Of a stretch of 64,000 bases of DNA, positions 1 to 9,522 are shown one piece after another (the stretch's first letter is position 1; every line of letters begins with the position of its first letter). This stretch comes from Desulfonatronum thioautotrophicum (GTDB lineage: Bacteria; Desulfobacterota; Desulfovibrionia; Desulfovibrionales; Desulfonatronaceae): assembly GCF_000934745.1 (NCBI RefSeq), contig NZ_KN882168.1, positions 258,888 through 322,887 on the forward strand. The letters run 5' to 3'. Below the pieces are notes generated by a model. That model was not told the DNA's origin and made no database searches. It saw only the letters and a list, made by a program, of their open reading frames with translations. The translations under genes and the position numbers were made by a program.

Positions 1-418
1 GGAAACGCTTGTCCATGGATTCGAAGCGCTTGTCCATGTTCTGCTGCATCTCCTGGAAACGCTTGCCCATGGATTCGAAACGCTTGTCCATGGATTCGAA
101 GCGCTTGTCCACGGATTCAAAACGTTTGTCCATGCTCTGCAGCATTTCCTCGAAACGCTTGTCCACGGATTCAAAGCGCACATTCATCTGTTCCAGCAGA
201 GCCCTGGTCAGTTGTTCATGGGACCGTTGGGCCTCCTCGACGCGGATGATGCGCTCGATCAGCGAAACATCTCCGGCCAGCTTTTCCTGGGTCGCGATAA
301 AGTCGGCCAGGATGTCGGACAACTCGTTGCGGACCATGGCCCTGAATTCCGGGTTGGCCAGGAAATCCGGGGAGAGCGGCGGAGGGGAAACGGGAGTGGA
401 GTTCGGTTGCGTTTCCAT
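1..418 (-). CDS. Coiled-coil heptad-repeat protein, C-terminus beyond left edge
   Basis: Partial gene read on the minus strand. It begins at the ATG at 418-416 (first residues METQPNS) and runs off the window after about 139 codons. Residues 1-25 are Pro/Ser-rich, residues 25-70 look helical, and from about residue 85 the protein is a run of seven-residue units of the form MDKRFES or VDKRFES. These are encoded by near-identical 21-base repeats at 1-180, with interspersed EEMLQ and QEMQQ units. The heptad spacing predicts a long coiled coil. Proteins with this repeat and an N-terminus like this often continue into a nuclease-like DUF3782-type domain, but that part is outside the window, so function is unknown. 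No strong ribosome-binding site is visible, so the start may lie slightly upstream. Confidence 0.7.
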   Translation of the reverse strand, partial: METQPNSTPVSPPPLSPDFLANPEFRAMVRNELSDILADFIATQEKLAGDVSLIERIIRVEEAQRSHEQLTRALLEQMNVRFESVDKRFEEMLQSMDKRFESVDKRFESMDKRFESMGKRFQEMQQNMDKRFESMDKRF

Positions 419-590
419 GGTGAAAACGTAATGCGCCGGGAGATGATGGTCAAGGGAAAAGCGTGGAAAGCGAATCACTGTATGATCGGTCCCACGCTCC
501 AGTGTGGGAACAATCGGAAGAGATCATACAATCAAAAAATCATTGAATCACCGTTCAGACATCGTTTACTCTATCCCAAACGGACGCCTC

Positions 591-3500
591 ATGTACGAAC
601 AAAGCTTCAAGCGGATCATGGGTTGCTCTTTTTTCGGCTACGCCTTTCATCGGATCGTTGAGGACGGTTCCGGAAAACCCGCGGATTACGAATTTTTGGA
701 GGTCAATGCCGGGTTTGAGCGGATGACCGGGTTGTCCGCGGAGGACATCCTCGGCCGACGGGTGACGGAGATCCTGCCCAGGATCAAGGAGGATCCCTTC
801 GACTGGATCGGGTTTTATGGACGGATCGCCCTGGAAGGAACCGAGGAGGAGTTTGAACAGTATTCGGAGCCTCTTGGCCGCTGGTACAAGATCAGCGCCT
901 ATTCTCCGGAAGCGGGCCATTTCGTGACCGTGATCCAGGACATCACTTCGGAGAAGGAACAGGCTCTGCAAATGGAGCGGTTTTTCTCTGTCAACCTGGA
1001 CCTGCTCTGCATTGCGGACACGTCCGGCAACTTCATCAAGGTCAACGCCGAGTGGGAGTCCATGCTCGGCTACACGGCCCAGGAACTGGAGCAGCGTACC
1101 TTCCTGGAGTTCGTCCACCCGGACGATCTTCAGCCCACCCTTGCGGCCATGACCGAACTGGACGAGCAAAAGCCGGTCCTCCAGTTCGTGAACCGCTACC
1201 GTTGCAAGGACGGGTCCTACCGGCATATCGAATGGCGCTCCCATCCCCACGGTTCCCTGATCTATGCCGCGGCCCGGGATGTTACAGAGCGCATTCAAGC
1301 CGAGGACGCCTTGAACAAAAGGGCTCGAGAGTTGGAAAGCATTTTTCAGTCCGCAAAGTCTGTCAGCCTGGTCAAAACCAGCCTGGAGTCCATTGTTGAG
1401 GAGTTCAGTTCCGGGGCGGAGGACATTTTCGGATACTCCAGGGAGGAAATGATTGGTCGGCATGTCGGAATCCTGCACTCCGCTGACGAGTCCGCAAAAT
1501 TGGGGGAGTATGTCGCGAAGCTCTCGCGGGGAGAAGGCTTTACCATTGAAACGCAGCTGGTAAGAAAGTCAGGAGAGGTCTTCCCGGCACTCTTCAGCGT
1601 TCAACCGGTTTTCGACGACCAGAAGAAGGTCGTCTCCACCCTGGGCATTTCCTTCGACATCACGGACCGCAAGCAGGCCGAGGAGGCGTTGCGGGAGAGC
1701 CGGGCCAGGCTGGACATGTTCTTTTCCCAGTCCTTCAGCGGATTCTTCTTCATGATGCTGGACGAACCCGTGGCCTGGAGCTCGGCGACTGAGGACGAGA
1801 AGACCGCTCTGCTGGAGTACGTCATGACGCACCAGCGCATGACCAAGGTCAATCAGGCCATACTCAACCAGTACGGCGCAAAGGAAGAGGAATTCATCGG
1901 CCTGACCCCGACAGACCTGTTCGCCCACGACCTGGAGCACGGTCGCCAAATCTGGAAAGGCCTGTTCGACCGGGGCCGCTGGCACGTGGAAACCCGTGAA
2001 CAGCGCATGGACGGGACGCCGATCATCATCGACGGCGACTACATCTGCCTCTACGACGAACAAGGCCGGGTCACCGGCCACTTTGGGGTCCAGTCTGATA
2101 TCACCGTGCGCAAGCGGATTGAGAATGAGAGCCTGATCCTGTCGAACATTTTCAAACGCAGCCAGGACTTCATCGGTGTTGCTGATATCGAGAAGAATGC
2201 TATCTACGTCAATCCAGCCGGACAGGCGATGGTAGGGTTGGACGGGGATGATGCCGTGCAGGGCACAAACATCAAGGATTACTTTACCGACGAGGATTTG
2301 CCGTTTGTTGAAGAGACCATTCTCCCCGCCTTGATGACCGAGGGACGTTGGTACGGCGAGTTCCGTTTCCGACATTTCAAGACAAACACCCCGATACCTG
2401 TACATTATGATCTGTTTCTTTCGGAGAACCCTGACACGGGACAGGCCACGATTATCACCACCATCACCAGAGACATCACGGACCGCAAGCAGGCCGAGGA
2501 AGAGCTGCTGCACCAGAAGGCCCATTTCGAATCGCTGTTCATCAACACCAACGACGCCATCGTCTTTTTCGATACCGCACACCGGATCATCAACGTGAAT
2601 ACCGTGTTCACGAAAATCTTTGGATACACCCTGGACGAGGTGCTTTACAAGAATATCAACACCGTGGTGGACCCACTGAAAAAGGCCGATGAATACGGCT
2701 CTCCCCGGATTTTGCGCGGCGAGCAGATCGAAATGGACGTTACCCGCTACACAAAATCCGGCGAGGCCAGAAACGTTTTGCTCAAGGGCGGGCCGGTGCG
2801 CAAACAGGGAGAGATCGTGGGTGGGTACGCCATCTATGCGGACATTACGGGTCGGAAAGTGGCCGAGGAGAAGCTTCGCCAGTTTGCCAAACAGATGGAA
2901 ATGAAAAACATGGAACTGGACGCAGCCCTGGCCCAGGCCGAGGCGGCCACCCGGGCCAAAAGCGACTTTTTGGCCAATATGAGCCATGAAATCCGTACCC
3001 CGATGAACGGTGTGATCGGCATGACCGGGCTGCTCCTGGACACCAATCTGGACGAAACCCAGCGCCGGTACACGGAAATCGTGCGTACCAGCGGCGAGGC
3101 CCTGCTGAACCTGATTAACGACATCCTGGACTTCTCCAAAATCGAGTCCGGAAAGCTGGAACTGGAGGCCCTGGACTTTGAACTGCGGCCCATGCTGGAC
3201 AACTTCGCGGCCATGATGGCCTTCAAGGCCGAAGAAAAGGGTCTGGAATTCGTCTGCGCCGCGGACCCGGACGTTCCGAACCGCCTCACCGGAGACCCCG
3301 GGCGACTGCGCCAGATATTGATCAACCTGGTTGGCAATGCGCTGAAGTTCACCGGGCAGGGCGAGGTGGTGGTCAAGATTTCACTGGCTCACGATTCAGG
3401 GTGTAGCGGTTCAGCGTTTTTGGAAGACACAGTCAACGGTGCTGATGTAGGAAGGCTCCACGTTGCACCGGACGATGTCCCGCCAAATACCGCAACTTTC

Positions 3501-5225
3501 GACACCACCCCAATCCCGACTATAAACAGTGAACCGTTGAACCATGGACCTCATTTCGTGAAGCTCTGCTTCACGGTGAAGGACACCGGCATCGGCATCC
3601 CCGCGGAAAAGGTCGAGACCCTTTTCCAGAGTTTTTCCCAGGTGGATTCGTCCATTACCCGAAAATTCGGCGGTACTGGTCTGGGGTTGGCCATTTCCCG
3701 GCAATTAGCGGAAATGATGGACGGGGAAATTGGTGTGAAGAGCATCGAGGGGCGGGGAACAACATTTCGGTTCACGGTGCGCCTTGGATTGGCCGAGACG
3801 GCACGGCACACGGCGCTAGAATTCGTGAACCTGCGTGACGTCCATGTCCTGGTGGTGGACGACAACACCTCGAACCGGGAATTCCTGCGGACACTCCTTC
3901 TGGGCTGGGGGATGCGTCCGGATGCTGCTGCGGATGGCCCCACGGCCCTGGGCTTGCTGTACAAGGCCCTGGCCGAGGGTGATCCCTACCGTCTGGCGAT
4001 TCTGGATTTGCGAATGCCCGGCATGGATGGGGAGACCCTGGGCCGGGCCATCCATGCCGACCCCAGGCTGCAACCTCTGCATACCGTGATGCTGACGGCC
4101 CATGAGAGCCGTGGAGACAACAGGCGTCTCCTGGAAGCCGGATTTTCCGCTTTCCTGACCAAACCCGTACTTCATGGCGAACTGTATGACACCCTGGCCA
4201 AGGTCATGGCCCGGCATGAGCCCGACCCATCCCGGGAACTGATCACCCGGCACCGGGCCAGAAAAACAACTGAGAGCCGCCTGGGCTACACTCCGCGTAA
4301 GGCCCGCATCCTCCTGGCCGAAGACAACCCCACCAACCAGCACGTGGTCCTGGGTATGCTCAAACAACTCGGCCTTTCCGCCGATGCCGTGGCCAACGGC
4401 GCCGAAGCTGTCCAGGCCGTGCAAACCATCCCCTACGATCTGGTGCTGATGGACGTGCAGATGCCGGAAATGGATGGACTGGCAGCAACGCGGGAGATAC
4501 GAAGATTGGAACATAATGCTGGGATGCTGGGATGCTGGAATGCTGGAATTGAAAAGACGGAGAGTTATTCCAATATTTCAGTTTCGACTGACCAGCCGAA
4601 AGGAGACCCACGATCAGTATCCTCAGCATCCCAGCATTACAGCATCCCAGCATCCCAGCATTCACGCATCCCCATCATCGCCCTCACCGCCCATGCCATG
4701 CAGGGCTATCGGGAAAAGTGTCTGGAGGCGGGGATGGATGATTATCTCACCAAACCATTGGAACCGGTTCAATTGGCGAAGATGCTGGAGAGGTGGCTGC
4801 CAGCTCAGGATGCGGAACAAAACGAGGAGGCTGGAGACGGGAGACAGGATCAACGTGGAGCCTTGTCCAGGGAAAAGGGCCTTTCCGTGTTCAACAAATC
4901 GGAATTTATGCATCGGTTGGATGGGGACGAAATACTGGCAAAACAAATCATCAAGAGGTTCGTCGATACAAATTCAGGTCACATGGAAACGCTTTTCCAG
5001 GCGATTGACCAAGGCGACACCATGTGGGTTCGGGAGCTTGCCCATGCTGTCAAAGGCTCGTCCCTGAACATCAGCGCCGGCGCCCTGGCCAACGCGGCCG
5101 GGCTTTTGGAGCAGGCCGGGAAAGAAGGCGATGTTGCGGCATGTCGAAACCTTGGGCCGTACGTGGTACGCGAATTTGAGCGTTTGTGCCTAATGCTGGG
5201 CTCAGTCGAAGAAGAACCAGGGTGA
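591..5225 (+). CDS. Multi-PAS hybrid sensor histidine kinase (PAS x6, HisKA, HATPase, REC x2, Hpt)
   Basis: A phosphorelay sensor of about 1,544 residues with no convincing membrane segment, so probably cytoplasmic. About six PAS domains fill residues 1-765, several ending in the typical DITDRKQAEE. The dimerisation domain follows with phospho-acceptor His near residue 799 (NMSHEIRTPMNG). The ATPase has an N box (NLVGNALKF), G1 (DTGIGIP) and G2 (GGTGLGLA). Two receivers follow, with acceptor Asp in LDLRMPGMDG (about 1137) and MDVQMPEMDG (about 1287). A C-terminal Hpt has its His in AHAVKGSS (about 1484). The start at 591 is preferred because the paralogue at 41707 begins at the equivalent residue; an in-frame ATG at 504 would add 29 unconserved residues. 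Two in-frame insertions, at about 3393-3560 and 4511-4674, look like repeat DNA captured by the gene. The signal sensed is unknown. Confidence 0.93.
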   Translation: MYEQSFKRIMGCSFFGYAFHRIVEDGSGKPADYEFLEVNAGFERMTGLSAEDILGRRVTEILPRIKEDPFDWIGFYGRIALEGTEEEFEQYSEPLGRWYKISAYSPEAGHFVTVIQDITSEKEQALQMERFFSVNLDLLCIADTSGNFIKVNAEWESMLGYTAQELEQRTFLEFVHPDDLQPTLAAMTELDEQKPVLQFVNRYRCKDGSYRHIEWRSHPHGSLIYAAARDVTERIQAEDALNKRARELESIFQSAKSVSLVKTSLESIVEEFSSGAEDIFGYSREEMIGRHVGILHSADESAKLGEYVAKLSRGEGFTIETQLVRKSGEVFPALFSVQPVFDDQKKVVSTLGISFDITDRKQAEEALRESRARLDMFFSQSFSGFFFMMLDEPVAWSSATEDEKTALLEYVMTHQRMTKVNQAILNQYGAKEEEFIGLTPTDLFAHDLEHGRQIWKGLFDRGRWHVETREQRMDGTPIIIDGDYICLYDEQGRVTGHFGVQSDITVRKRIENESLILSNIFKRSQDFIGVADIEKNAIYVNPAGQAMVGLDGDDAVQGTNIKDYFTDEDLPFVEETILPALMTEGRWYGEFRFRHFKTNTPIPVHYDLFLSENPDTGQATIITTITRDITDRKQAEEELLHQKAHFESLFINTNDAIVFFDTAHRIINVNTVFTKIFGYTLDEVLYKNINTVVDPLKKADEYGSPRILRGEQIEMDVTRYTKSGEARNVLLKGGPVRKQGEIVGGYAIYADITGRKVAEEKLRQFAKQMEMKNMELDAALAQAEAATRAKSDFLANMSHEIRTPMNGVIGMTGLLLDTNLDETQRRYTEIVRTSGEALLNLINDILDFSKIESGKLELEALDFELRPMLDNFAAMMAFKAEEKGLEFVCAADPDVPNRLTGDPGRLRQILINLVGNALKFTGQGEVVVKISLAHDSGCSGSAFLEDTVNGADVGRLHVAPDDVPPNTATFDTTPIPTINSEPLNHGPHFVKLCFTVKDTGIGIPAEKVETLFQSFSQVDSSITRKFGGTGLGLAISRQLAEMMDGEIGVKSIEGRGTTFRFTVRLGLAETARHTALEFVNLRDVHVLVVDDNTSNREFLRTLLLGWGMRPDAAADGPTALGLLYKALAEGDPYRLAILDLRMPGMDGETLGRAIHADPRLQPLHTVMLTAHESRGDNRRLLEAGFSAFLTKPVLHGELYDTLAKVMARHEPDPSRELITRHRARKTTESRLGYTPRKARILLAEDNPTNQHVVLGMLKQLGLSADAVANGAEAVQAVQTIPYDLVLMDVQMPEMDGLAATREIRRLEHNAGMLGCWNAGIEKTESYSNISVSTDQPKGDPRSVSSASQHYSIPASQHSRIPIIALTAHAMQGYREKCLEAGMDDYLTKPLEPVQLAKMLERWLPAQDAEQNEEAGDGRQDQRGALSREKGLSVFNKSEFMHRLDGDEILAKQIIKRFVDTNSGHMETLFQAIDQGDTMWVRELAHAVKGSSLNISAGALANAAGLLEQAGKEGDVAACRNLGPYVVREFERLCLMLGSVEEEPG
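4515..4662. repeat. In-frame inverted repeat built of ATGCTGG octamers
   Basis: Four tandem octamers (A/G)ATGCTGG at 4515-4546 face their reverse complement at 4631-4662. The 32-base arms match at 31 positions, with an 84-base loop. The element lies inside the second receiver domain of the upstream hybrid kinase, between the helix ending REIRR and the strand IPIIALTAHA, and keeps the reading frame. It adds about 45 residues compared with ordinary receivers. Confidence 0.85.
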
Positions 5226-5372
5226 TGAGCACTGCGGGAAACCAGGCCGCGGATCATCGCGGTCAGTTGCTCAATGAAGGTTTTGAGAGCTCATGGCAAC
5301 GATTGGGGAGATATGTTGCTCGAGAAAAAATAAACGTAACTACTCGGCTCATCGAAGGTAATGCGGCCTGGA

Positions 5373-5457
5373 TAGCGATAGCGCCCACCTTCGTGGATAT
5401 GACTGATTCGGAGGCGACATGGCGCACTCATTCCCGCGCACGCGGGCGCTATCGCTA
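5373..5457. repeat. 14-base perfect inverted repeat in kinase/pps intergenic region
   Basis: TAGCGATAGCGCCC at 5373-5386 is exactly complementary to GGGCGCTATCGCTA at 5444-5457, separated by 57 bases. The rest of 5226-5596 contains no credible gene. It could be a decayed palindromic repeat element or a structured RNA at the 3' end of the kinase transcript; the sequence does not decide. Confidence 0.7.
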
Positions 5458-5507
5458 AACAGTGCCGGAATGAGGCTTTGCCCATGATGTGCTGAATAGT
5501 TACCCAT

Positions 5508-5537
5508 GAAAAAGGCCCCGTTTCCGGGGCCTTTTTC
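5508..5537. terminator. Bidirectional rho-independent terminator
   Basis: An A-rich tract, a GGCCCCG / CGGGGCC stem with a short T loop, and a T tract form a symmetric hairpin that would end transcription in both directions. It lies between the plus-strand kinase (stop at 5225) and the minus-strand PEP synthase (stop at 5597), the expected place for a shared terminator of convergent genes. Confidence 0.85.
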
Positions 5538-5596
5538 ATTTCGTTCGTTCAGACCGACGTGACGTCGGTGAGAGGATGCGTGGGAAGGGCGAAAGC

Positions 5597-8500
5597 CTAG
5601 CTGCCGGGATTGTATATTGCCCTTTGCTCACGCAAGGCAACGACCTGCTCTTCGTAGGACTGGAAGCCGGAATGGCGCAGAGCGTCCATGACTGTCTCCT
5701 CCCAGTTCCAGTTGGCATAGATGACCGGTTTATGGAAGAGTCGCCGATACTGATCAATTTCCTGTCGATAGAAGTCCTCCCGAGGTTTGCCGATTTGTTC
5801 CTGGAGTTGTTCATGAAGCCGGGACATTTCCCCTTCGAACCATTCCATCAGATCCTTGGCGGTCTGGTTTTTCTTCAGGATATGATCATATTTGTGTTCG
5901 GCCATGATCTTTTTCAACCGCTCCAGGTGTTGCTCACTCAGCCATGCCCCAAGTTTTTCCACGGGGATGTTCTCGGCCTCCAAATCGGCAATGTCTTTCT
6001 TGGTCTGCGCATAGGTGTCCGGAACCACTGAGGCGGAAACAATCCCCGCGATGCAGACCAGACCCCGGATGATCTTGCTGTTGGAGACCCCCTGTCCGCA
6101 GAACCCCACCTTTTTTCCGAACTTCTGCCCGGTAAAGATCGTGCTCAAAATGGCCCAGACCACGGCCGGGTCTTCCTCGTCGTAAATGTGGCGCAGCCGC
6201 GGGTTGTCCCGGTCGGTGCCCAGCACCAGCTGGGTCATATCGTTGGACCCGATGGAAAAGCCGTCGAACTCCTGAATGAACTGTTTGGTCAGCACGGCAT
6301 TGCTGGGAATTTCAGACATCAGGATGATTTTCAGGCCCTCGTTCCCGGATTTGAGATTGTGTACCCCTTCCAGATATCGCCGCATGCTGCGGGCTTCTTC
6401 CAGAGTGCGAACAAAGGGCAACATCAGATGCAGGTTTTTTCCGCCAAAAACGCCACGGGCCAGCTTGAAGGAATCGACCTCCCAGTCGTGAATGTTGCGG
6501 GATACGCCGCGAAAACCCAGCATAGGGTTGTCTTCCATGGACTCAAAAAGCAATCCACCCATCAGGTTACGGTATTCGTTGGTTTTGTAATCCGTGGTCC
6601 GGTAAATGATCTCCCGGCCATAAAAGGCCATGGCAAAGAGGGAAAGTCCCTGGGCCAGGGTTTGGACGTAGTGCTCCTTGCCTGATCGGTACCCTCTGGA
6701 GCGGATCATGTCTTTGATCCGTTGAGGCAGCGTACGTACCTCTTCCCGCTCCCGCTCCAGTCCGGAGCGTAATGCCACTTCCGTGCGCATGGCATCAATG
6801 CGTTTGAGGATGTCCACAACCACCGGTTCATCCTTGATCCGCTGGATGATTCCCTGGATACTGTCCTCGACTTCCTGGCGATGCTTCAGACGCTCTTCGT
6901 CGTGGTCAGGAGCATTGTCCAACAGATCGGCAAACCCCATGATCGTGATCACATGTTCACGGAGGTCCGGTGAGGTCTTCAGCTTTTCCAGCTTGTGGGA
7001 GGCCAGTTCCAAATGTTCGTTAAGCTTGACGTCCAGATCCCGCAGCTGCCGATGGATGGCCAGAACCTGATCCGTGCCTTTGTCACCCCCCTTTTCGGTG
7101 AGTGACTCGATTTCCCTGCTCAGGCCGGTGACGATTCCCACATACTGGCGCAGCTTCAGATCAAAGCTGATGATCCCCTGGGTCAATTGCTCCCGGACGA
7201 GCTTGGTCAATTCGTTGTTCAATTCGCGGAGCTTCTTGTCCACCAGGCCCTGCAATTGACCATTGTCGTAGGCTTCCAGGGCCAGGGGATGGACTCCCAC
7301 ACTGCCCAGCATGAATTCAGCCCGGAGCAAACCGACTTCAAAGTCCGGCATATTCCGCAGTCTGGAAAGAAAGAGAGCCTGGTCCACATCTGCCAGAATC
7401 AGCCCAACCTTGGTCTTGGTTGCCGGCAACGCGCTGACGTCGATTTCTCCGCCCACCTCGATCAACGGCAATAGCCCGCGATAGGCTCGCCCCCGCGAGC
7501 CGTCCACGGTCACTTCCTGGCCGTCCAGACCCTGGAGCGTCTCCAGACGCTGAATACCGATCACCGCGGGGATGCCCAGTTCCCGTGAGGTAATGGCCGC
7601 ATGGCTGGTATCCCCACCGGCATCGGCAAGAATGGCCGAGGCGATCCGCATCCCAGGTACCATGTCCGGGTCGGTGCGTTCGGCGGCAAGAATATCGCCT
7701 TTGGTGATCTTGTTCAGTTCCAGAGCGGAACGCAGAAAACGCACAATTCCTTGTCCGGCCCCACGCGAGGCGCCGTTGCCTTCCAGAATCAACTCGGCTT
7801 TTTGAATGACTGAGGGCTCAACCTCCAGACGCCGCATGAAAATCGTGTGCGGATGCTTTTCCAGTTCTTCGTTCCAGCGTGTTTCCGGCCGGGCCTGAAC
7901 AAACCAGATCCGATCCGAGCTGTCGATACAGAACTCGGTGTCCGTGATCGTCCCACCGTAGCTTTTGCTGATGTAGCGCACTCCTCTGGCCAATTCCTCA
8001 GCCTGAGCCAGAGAGAGGGACCACCGAAAAATCTCCTCAGCAGGCACATCCACGGTGATGGTACCAACCCCTTTTTCAGCGTAAATGATTTTCTTTGTTT
8101 TGAAGCCCATGAAGCGCAGGACGACCTCTTCGCCGTCATCGCGCTGAAAAACGTAAAATTTGTCCGGGGTGACCATACCGCTGACCACCGCCTCGCCGAG
8201 ACCGTAGCTGGCGTCAATGGAGACCAGATCGTGACGGTCGGTGCCCCGGCAGCCCGTGGAGGTGTCCGCGCTGAAGGCGGTACCGGAGATGACCGGGTTG
8301 ATCATGCGCATGATGCAGACGGAGAGGGACGTGTTTTCAATGGCCCACTCCTTCTTGGCGTTCTCCACGATGGACTCGTCGCCGGTGCTTTCCGCCAGGG
8401 CGACCATGTCCAGGATGGCTTCCCGGCGATAGGTCATGCTCCGCAGGTTGTAGGCCGAAGCACAATCCCATTGGTAGGCTTCCACGACAGCCTGATCTCC

Positions 8501-9220
8501 GACGATGTTCAGATAGGTATCCTGCAATCCGGCAAAAGCCTTTTTGCGACTATCCTCCCCGGCTGCTGAGGAACGGACGGCAACCGGCACATTTTCCAGT
8601 CCGGCTTCCTTGCAAATATCCAAATATGCCTGCTTCACGGCATCCACCAGGTCGGTGGGCATGGATACGGACAAAATAGCGACCTGAACCAGCACGGAAC
8701 GTTTACGAAGCTGGTCAATTCCTTCCGGTGAAACAGCAAACCCTTCAACGACATTATTGATGAATGTCCGCAATTTGACCAAGCTGTCCCGGCTTTTTTC
8801 GGAAGACTTGATTTGTTTGGCCAAACGACGCACGAAATGTCGGATGAATTCCGGGTCCTTGTTGATTTCAGAATCACTCCAGTTGATCCGGTCGTATTCC
8901 TTATCCACGGTGGATCGGATCAAGGCCGCGTTGACCTTGGTCTCATCGAGGAGTCGATGAAAGACGACAGAGGAGATGGCCCTGAATTGCGGAGCCCGTA
9001 TATTTTCGACTTGGCTGATCAGGGCTGTATTGTAGTTTTTTCCACCCACCAGGAGTTCGGCGGGCTCCCCCAAGGTGACGATATCCTCACCGTTCAATAC
9101 AAGCTTTTTCTCGATCGCCGCGATATCCGCCTTCTTCGCGGACTTTGGCGACTTCACCTCCGCTTCGGGGACAGCGGGTTGCTCCTTGGGCTGGGCTGTA
9201 TCCTTATCTGTCTTGGCCAT
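5597..9220 (-). CDS. ppsA: Phosphoenolpyruvate synthase, long form
   Basis: About 1,207 residues, against about 790 for the E. coli enzyme. It converts pyruvate, ATP and water to PEP, AMP and phosphate and is cytoplasmic. The N-terminal PPDK/ATP-grasp domain spans about residues 50-480 (VAVRSSAAGED, WFVQARPE). The swivelling phospho-histidine domain has GGDTSHAAI with His at about 540. The C-terminal PEP/pyruvate barrel ends with IGSNDMTQLVLG and VGFCGQGVSNS, including the expected Cys. Between the His domain and the barrel lies an extra Lys/Glu-rich, largely helical segment of roughly 200 residues. The start is the ATG at 9220: a strong AAGGAGG lies 7 bases upstream, whereas an in-frame GTG at 9226 is too close to it. 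It follows pyc on the same strand. Together they can supply oxaloacetate and PEP from pyruvate in a lactate or pyruvate oxidiser. Confidence 0.93.
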   Translation of the reverse strand: MAKTDKDTAQPKEQPAVPEAEVKSPKSAKKADIAAIEKKLVLNGEDIVTLGEPAELLVGGKNYNTALISQVENIRAPQFRAISSVVFHRLLDETKVNAALIRSTVDKEYDRINWSDSEINKDPEFIRHFVRRLAKQIKSSEKSRDSLVKLRTFINNVVEGFAVSPEGIDQLRKRSVLVQVAILSVSMPTDLVDAVKQAYLDICKEAGLENVPVAVRSSAAGEDSRKKAFAGLQDTYLNIVGDQAVVEAYQWDCASAYNLRSMTYRREAILDMVALAESTGDESIVENAKKEWAIENTSLSVCIMRMINPVISGTAFSADTSTGCRGTDRHDLVSIDASYGLGEAVVSGMVTPDKFYVFQRDDGEEVVLRFMGFKTKKIIYAEKGVGTITVDVPAEEIFRWSLSLAQAEELARGVRYISKSYGGTITDTEFCIDSSDRIWFVQARPETRWNEELEKHPHTIFMRRLEVEPSVIQKAELILEGNGASRGAGQGIVRFLRSALELNKITKGDILAAERTDPDMVPGMRIASAILADAGGDTSHAAITSRELGIPAVIGIQRLETLQGLDGQEVTVDGSRGRAYRGLLPLIEVGGEIDVSALPATKTKVGLILADVDQALFLSRLRNMPDFEVGLLRAEFMLGSVGVHPLALEAYDNGQLQGLVDKKLRELNNELTKLVREQLTQGIISFDLKLRQYVGIVTGLSREIESLTEKGGDKGTDQVLAIHRQLRDLDVKLNEHLELASHKLEKLKTSPDLREHVITIMGFADLLDNAPDHDEERLKHRQEVEDSIQGIIQRIKDEPVVVDILKRIDAMRTEVALRSGLEREREEVRTLPQRIKDMIRSRGYRSGKEHYVQTLAQGLSLFAMAFYGREIIYRTTDYKTNEYRNLMGGLLFESMEDNPMLGFRGVSRNIHDWEVDSFKLARGVFGGKNLHLMLPFVRTLEEARSMRRYLEGVHNLKSGNEGLKIILMSEIPSNAVLTKQFIQEFDGFSIGSNDMTQLVLGTDRDNPRLRHIYDEEDPAVVWAILSTIFTGQKFGKKVGFCGQGVSNSKIIRGLVCIAGIVSASVVPDTYAQTKKDIADLEAENIPVEKLGAWLSEQHLERLKKIMAEHKYDHILKKNQTAKDLMEWFEGEMSRLHEQLQEQIGKPREDFYRQEIDQYRRLFHKPVIYANWNWEETVMDALRHSGFQSYEEQVVALREQRAIYNPGS

Positions 9221-9522
9221 TCTCACTCCTCCTTAGACGGCTCGTTCCGGCTTTTCGGGAAGCCACCTCATCCCGGAAAAAGGACAGTCGTTCCACCAGG
9301 CGCACCTGCTGCAAAGGGGGCTTCCAAACGTTGCAGCAGATAAGCGCCAGCGTACACTTAGCGTTTCAAATCAAGCAAAGTCAATCCATACGGAGATCCT
9401 CCCGGGGCTATTTTTCCATGAACCCCGTGCATCCATTCTCATGGCTTTTCTTGCCCGTTTGGGCCTCTCAAAACGTCGTGTACGCCAGTGAAGCGCAAAT
9501 GGCGAATGTGTCTGAAGCAGAA

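Noticed and set aside
1-180. Regular repeats resembling a CRISPR array
   Set aside because: The 21-base units are contiguous, without spacers, and encode in-frame heptads of a coiled coil on the minus strand.
5597-9226. Many plus-strand open frames across ppsA and pyc
   Set aside because: They are complementary-strand shadows of GC-rich genes with no family motifs; the minus-strand genes have full domain signatures.
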